The translations under genes and the position numbers were made by a program. A stretch of DNA of 64,000 nt from Asanoa ferruginea (lineage in GTDB: Bacteria > Actinomycetota > Actinomycetes > Mycobacteriales > Micromonosporaceae). Shown piece after piece: positions 60,930 through 64,000 of the stretch (positions within the stretch are counted from its first letter, which is position 1; each line of letters starts with the position of its first letter). The stretch covers positions 5,394,001-5,458,000 of the forward strand of contig NZ_QUMQ01000001.1 of NCBI RefSeq assembly GCF_003387075.1, written 5' to 3'. The notes beneath the pieces were generated by a model. The model was not told the DNA's origin and ran no database searches. It saw nothing but the letters and a program-made list of their open reading frames with translations.

Positions 60930-62768
60930 CTAGCGACCCCAGAGCCGCCAGGTCTGGTTCAGTGGGCTGCTCTGCCCGATCGGGTTGCAGGTCCACTGGT
61001 GGATGGGCGCTCGTGCGGCGGTGGATACGGTGCTGACGTCGACGCACTTGCCGCTGTGTCGGGCGACGAGCTGATAGTCGTGGCTGTCGTTGCCGGAGTA
61101 GGTCACCTTGCGCAGGGTGAACTGCTGGTTGGTGGCACCCGCGAGGCACGGCCACTGGTGCACGGCGGCGCCGTTGGCGGTCGACACTCCCGCGACGTCG
61201 AGGCACTTGCCGCTCTGCTGGTTGACGACCGTGTAGGTGTCGGCGACACCGGTGACCGGCCGGAAGTTCCACAGTTGCTGGTCGCCGCCCTCGCACCAGA
61301 ACTGTTGCTGCACGTTGCCGTCGGCGGTGCTGAGGTTCGCGTTGTCCAGGCACTGCTGGGAGTGTTGGGCAACGGCGACGGACTGGAAGCTCGCGTCCGA
61401 CGGCGGCAGCAGTGTGACCGTGAAGGTGTCGTTGACGGTGTTGTGCGGCAGGCTGACGGTGGCGCCGTTGTTCGCGAGCGTCACCACCGTGTTCTGGATC
61501 GTGATCGGGCCTTGCACGGCGCCACCCGCGTTGTCCGGGATGCGCTGCACCCGCACGCGGACCTGGTTGTTCTGCACGATTCCGCTGGTGGTGTCGAGGC
61601 GTTGCAGGCCGACGGCGATATTGCCCGTCGTTCGCCCGCCGCCGACCAGGATCCGCGCCGATCCGGCGGTCTTCGTCGCGAAGGCGTCGTAGGAGGAGCT
61701 GGGTGTGACGGCGACGATCTGCCCGGTCTGTGCACCGTAGTAGCGGTAGGCCCACCACTCGCCCTTGGGCACGTTCTGGCCCACGCTGTTGCGCAGCAGC
61801 AGGTTTCCGATGAAGTCGTGCAGGTTGTTGCCGCCGGCCCAGTTGGCCCGCAGTCCGTCGGCCCCGGCCCGCTCCAGCCGGGCGATATACCAGGCGCCGT
61901 CGGCGGGGTTCTGTTCGTCCGAAGCACCGTACTCATTGATCTGGTATGGCCTTGGGTGTGGGATGCCGCGCGGGTCGAGGGTGGCGTTGGCGGCGGCCAC
62001 GTTGGAGACCGGGTCGCCGGGCAGGGAGTGCCAGCTGATGATGTCCGGCACGACGTTGTTCGCGCGCACGTAGTCGAGATACTGGTTCCAGAACGCGTGC
62101 GTCGTCGACGGCACACAGGCACAGCTCGGACCGACGATCAGGTGGTTCGGAAACGCCGCGCGGATGCGCGCGTAGCTGCGCCGCCAGAGCTCGAAATACT
62201 GCGACTGCGGGCGGTTCCAGAAGAGCGTGATGTTCGGCTCGTTCCAGATGTCCCACTGCACGGCGATGCCGGCGGCCCGGACGTCGTTGATGACGCGGGT
62301 CAGGAAGTTGTCGTAGTCGGTCCAGTCACCGTTGTCGCCCGGAAACCGGGAGATCGGATATCCGTCGGCGCCCCAGAGGTCGTGGGGGAGCAGGATGAAC
62401 TGCCCGCCCAGCGCGATCGTCCGGCGGGCCTGCGCCACGGTGGCGTTCCACCGGCGCTCGTAGCCGCCGCTGACCCAGCCGCCCGGTGAGCCGAGCTGCG
62501 CACCGCCGGCCCGCATGTAGCGGAACTTCACGTCGCGGTAGAAGTGGTCGGCGGGTCCCGAGGCGTTCTCGGTCATGCCGTAGATCCAGCCGGACGCCCG
62601 GTAGCTCGGGGCGCTGCCGGCGCTGGCGAAGTTGACGCTGATCGACTCGTCGGCCGCGCGAGCGGGAGAGGGTCCGCCGGCGACCGCGGCGCCGGCCACG
62701 AGCAGCCCGACGGCGATCCGGGCGACCAGCCGGGTGCGGCGGTGCCTGGTCCTGAACAGGGATCTCAC
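60930..62768 (-). CDS. Secreted clan GH-A-like glycoside hydrolase with ricin-type lectin domain
   Basis: A 612-residue exported protein. Signal peptide to about residue 42 (PSPARA), a TIM-barrel-like catalytic domain with acid/base E177 in WDIWNEPN and likely nucleophile E279 in QINEYG, a beta domain, and a C-terminal ricin B-type trefoil (about 480-612) with repeated Q-x-W-like units (QQLWNF, QTWRLW). The NEP/E pattern fits clan GH-A (GH39-like); the family is not certain. Start GTG 62768 has AAGGAG 6 bases upstream. Divergent from a sugar-binding protein. Confidence 0.85.
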   Translation of the reverse strand: MRSLFRTRHRRTRLVARIAVGLLVAGAAVAGGPSPARAADESISVNFASAGSAPSYRASGWIYGMTENASGPADHFYRDVKFRYMRAGGAQLGSPGGWVSGGYERRWNATVAQARRTIALGGQFILLPHDLWGADGYPISRFPGDNGDWTDYDNFLTRVINDVRAAGIAVQWDIWNEPNITLFWNRPQSQYFELWRRSYARIRAAFPNHLIVGPSCACVPSTTHAFWNQYLDYVRANNVVPDIISWHSLPGDPVSNVAAANATLDPRGIPHPRPYQINEYGASDEQNPADGAWYIARLERAGADGLRANWAGGNNLHDFIGNLLLRNSVGQNVPKGEWWAYRYYGAQTGQIVAVTPSSSYDAFATKTAGSARILVGGGRTTGNIAVGLQRLDTTSGIVQNNQVRVRVQRIPDNAGGAVQGPITIQNTVVTLANNGATVSLPHNTVNDTFTVTLLPPSDASFQSVAVAQHSQQCLDNANLSTADGNVQQQFWCEGGDQQLWNFRPVTGVADTYTVVNQQSGKCLDVAGVSTANGAAVHQWPCLAGATNQQFTLRKVTYSGNDSHDYQLVARHSGKCVDVSTVSTAARAPIHQWTCNPIGQSSPLNQTWRLWGR

Positions 62769-62800
62769 TGGCAACTCCTTCGAGGACGGGGAAGGTGCGA

Positions 62801-62816
62801 GCGAACCGATTCGCCG
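62801..62816. promoter_or_regulatory. LacI operator copy proximal to the hydrolase gene
   Basis: GCGAACCGATTCGCCG is identical over 16 bases to 62912-62927, the left part of the full palindrome. It lies 32 bases upstream of the hydrolase GTG. Confidence 0.6.
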
Positions 62817-62911
62817 CGCAGCGTAGGACCACTCCATCACGACTGTCAATGTCTGGCCGATTCGCGAAGCGAGCGCTTCTTGACCGGCGCATCGCGGCGT
62901 CCTATCTTCAT

Positions 62912-62938
62912 GCGAACCGATTCGCCGAATCGGTTCGC
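62912..62938. promoter_or_regulatory. Perfect LacI-type palindrome with 13-base arms
   Basis: Left arm GCGAACCGATTCG (62912-62924), one central C, right arm CGAATCGGTTCGC (62926-62938), a perfect inverted repeat. A related CCGATTCG core lies at 62857-62864. It is in the divergent promoter of the hydrolase and binding-protein genes and is the strongest operator in the window. Confidence 0.8.
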
Positions 62939-62989
62939 TCAAGCTTGGTCGGACCCATTCCCCGAAGATCGACTCAAGAGTGAGGCACA

Positions 62990-64000
62990 GTGCAGACATC
63001 CACCTTCCGGCGGCGCGCGGGCAGCGCCGCCGTGGTCGCGGTCGCCCTCGCCGCCATGTTGACGGCCTGTTCGTCCGATGAGGAGAAGCCCAGCGAGGGT
63101 GGCGGCAGCTACGCCATCTGGGATCCGTACCCGCAGTTCGCCGACGACTCCGACTGGGTCAAGCTGCTCAAGGACTGCGGCACCAGCGCCGGCGTCACCG
63201 TCGAGCGCACCGGCTACGACACCACCGACCTGACCAACAAGGCGCTGCTGGCGGCGCAACAGGACAACTCTCCCGACGTTCTCGTCGTCGACAACCCGGT
63301 GATCTCGACCCTGGCCGAGGCCGGCGCACTGACCACGACCGAGGACACCAAGCTGGACACCTCGTCGATGGAGCCGAACCTGCTGGGCGCCGGCCAGACC
63401 GGTGGCAAGACCTTCGGCGTCCCGATCGGCGCCAACACGCTGGCGCTCTACTACAACAAGGCTCTGCTCACCGGTGCCGGGGTCGACCTCGCCACCGTCA
63501 AGGACTGGCCCTCGCTCACCGCCGCCCTGGCCAAAGTCAAGGCGGCCGGCAAGAAGGGCATCACCTTCTCCGCGATCGGCACCGAGGAAGGCAGCTTCCA
63601 GTTCCTGCCGTGGTTCTGGGGCTCCGGCGCGCAACTGACCGCGCTGGACTCCGCGCCGGCGGTGGCGGCGCTGTCGCTGTGGACCGACTGGCTCAAGCAG
63701 GGCTACGCGCCCAACTCGGTCATCAACAACACCCAGACCACGAGCTGGCAGGAGTTCGCCAGCGGCGACTACGCGTTCGGCGAGAACGGCACCTGGCAAC
63801 TGGCCAACGCGGAGAAGCTCGGCTTCGACTACGGCATCATCCCGATCCCCGGCAGCTCGGGCGGCACGGCACCGGCGCCCACCGGCGGCGAGTTCGTCTC
63901 GATCCCGGTACAGAGCGACACCGGCCGGTATGCCACCTCGCAGAAGCTGGTCGCCTGCCTGACCAGCGGCGACAAACTGCTGGCCACCGACACGACCCTG
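62990..64000 (+). CDS. CUT1-type sugar-binding lipoprotein (cut by window end)
   Basis: The 337 visible residues form an extracellular solute-binding protein with lipoprotein signal ending MLTAC (C27) and typical segments SPDVLVVDNPVISTLAEAGAL, ALYYNKALLTGAGVDL and GDYAFGENGTWQL. GTG 62990 follows AGTGAGG by 4 bases. The C-terminus and the expected permeases are outside the window. Divergent from the lectin hydrolase and probably repressed with it. Confidence 0.92.
   Translation, partial: MQTSTFRRRAGSAAVVAVALAAMLTACSSDEEKPSEGGGSYAIWDPYPQFADDSDWVKLLKDCGTSAGVTVERTGYDTTDLTNKALLAAQQDNSPDVLVVDNPVISTLAEAGALTTTEDTKLDTSSMEPNLLGAGQTGGKTFGVPIGANTLALYYNKALLTGAGVDLATVKDWPSLTAALAKVKAAGKKGITFSAIGTEEGSFQFLPWFWGSGAQLTALDSAPAVAALSLWTDWLKQGYAPNSVINNTQTTSWQEFASGDYAFGENGTWQLANAEKLGFDYGIIPIPGSSGGTAPAPTGGEFVSIPVQSDTGRYATSQKLVACLTSGDKLLATDTTL

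Noticed and set aside
1-64000. CRISPR arrays, tRNA or rRNA genes, insertion sequences
   Set aside because: No regularly spaced repeats, cloverleaf or T-arm sequences outside coding regions, and no transposase or integrase among the translated genes.

Overview
The window is a stretch of very GC-rich chromosome with third-position GC bias, frequent GTG and TTG starts, and many ATGA/GTGA gene overlaps. Together with a panD-type decarboxylase, SigE-family and ECF42-type sigma factors, a BTAD/AfsR-type regulator, ROK and LacI sugar regulators and several secreted proteins, this points to a filamentous actinobacterium. My best guess is a member of the Micromonosporaceae, but that is inferred from style of sequence and not proven. 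I see no phage, plasmid, insertion sequence, rRNA, tRNA or CRISPR array, and no intergenic gap longer than about 300 bases.

Layout. 1-7.6 kb: a partial ABC ATPase, a TetR regulator divergent from a VOC/aldo-keto reductase pair, a GT4 glycosyltransferase and a large secreted M12B-like zinc metalloprotease. 7.8-17.5 kb: an MFS exporter, a 1043-residue BTAD/AAA regulator, an ECF42-type sigma factor with its DGPF (YCII) partner, a membrane GGDEF-EAL protein and aspartate 1-decarboxylase. 17.6-24.6 kb: a secreted nuclease/phosphatase-fold protein, a D-Ala-D-Ala carboxypeptidase with a PQQ-type propeller protein, then a striking unit in which a SigE-family sigma gene lies between two nearly identical PD40 propeller genes, one a lipoprotein and one with an anti-sigma-like membrane anchor; a GlsB-type stress protein follows. 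24.7-32.9 kb: MFS transporter, AHL-lactonase-like enzyme with a MarR regulator and a perfect operator, an orphan membrane protein, a Nudix hydrolase, a decayed TauD remnant, a glutathionyl-hydroquinone-reductase-like protein and a MetQNI importer.

33.0-41.3 kb is a coherent sugar locus: a ROK repressor divergent from a CUT2-type importer (binding protein, ATPase, permease), a ROK sugar kinase and a secreted GH2 enzyme with the exo-beta-D-glucosaminidase Asp/Glu pattern. The simplest reading is chito-oligosaccharide trimming outside the cell followed by uptake and phosphorylation of the amino sugar. 41.4-53.4 kb is a mixed block: SnoaL-like protein, orphan membrane proteins, a monooxygenase-fold protein, a Ser/Thr kinase, an HPF/RaiA-like protein behind a SigB-type promoter, an S15 peptidase, a deaminase, a GT39-like transferase, and a FIST plus GAF-GGDEF operon.

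53.6-64.0 kb holds two LacI-controlled carbohydrate units. The first has an HSL-family esterase, a CUT1 importer without its own ATPase and an SGNH hydrolase, suggesting acylated glycans. The second has a LacI repressor, a secreted clan GH-A-like hydrolase with ricin-type lectin repeats and a divergent binding protein cut by the window end; their shared promoter carries a perfect palindrome with 13-base arms plus a second copy of its half.
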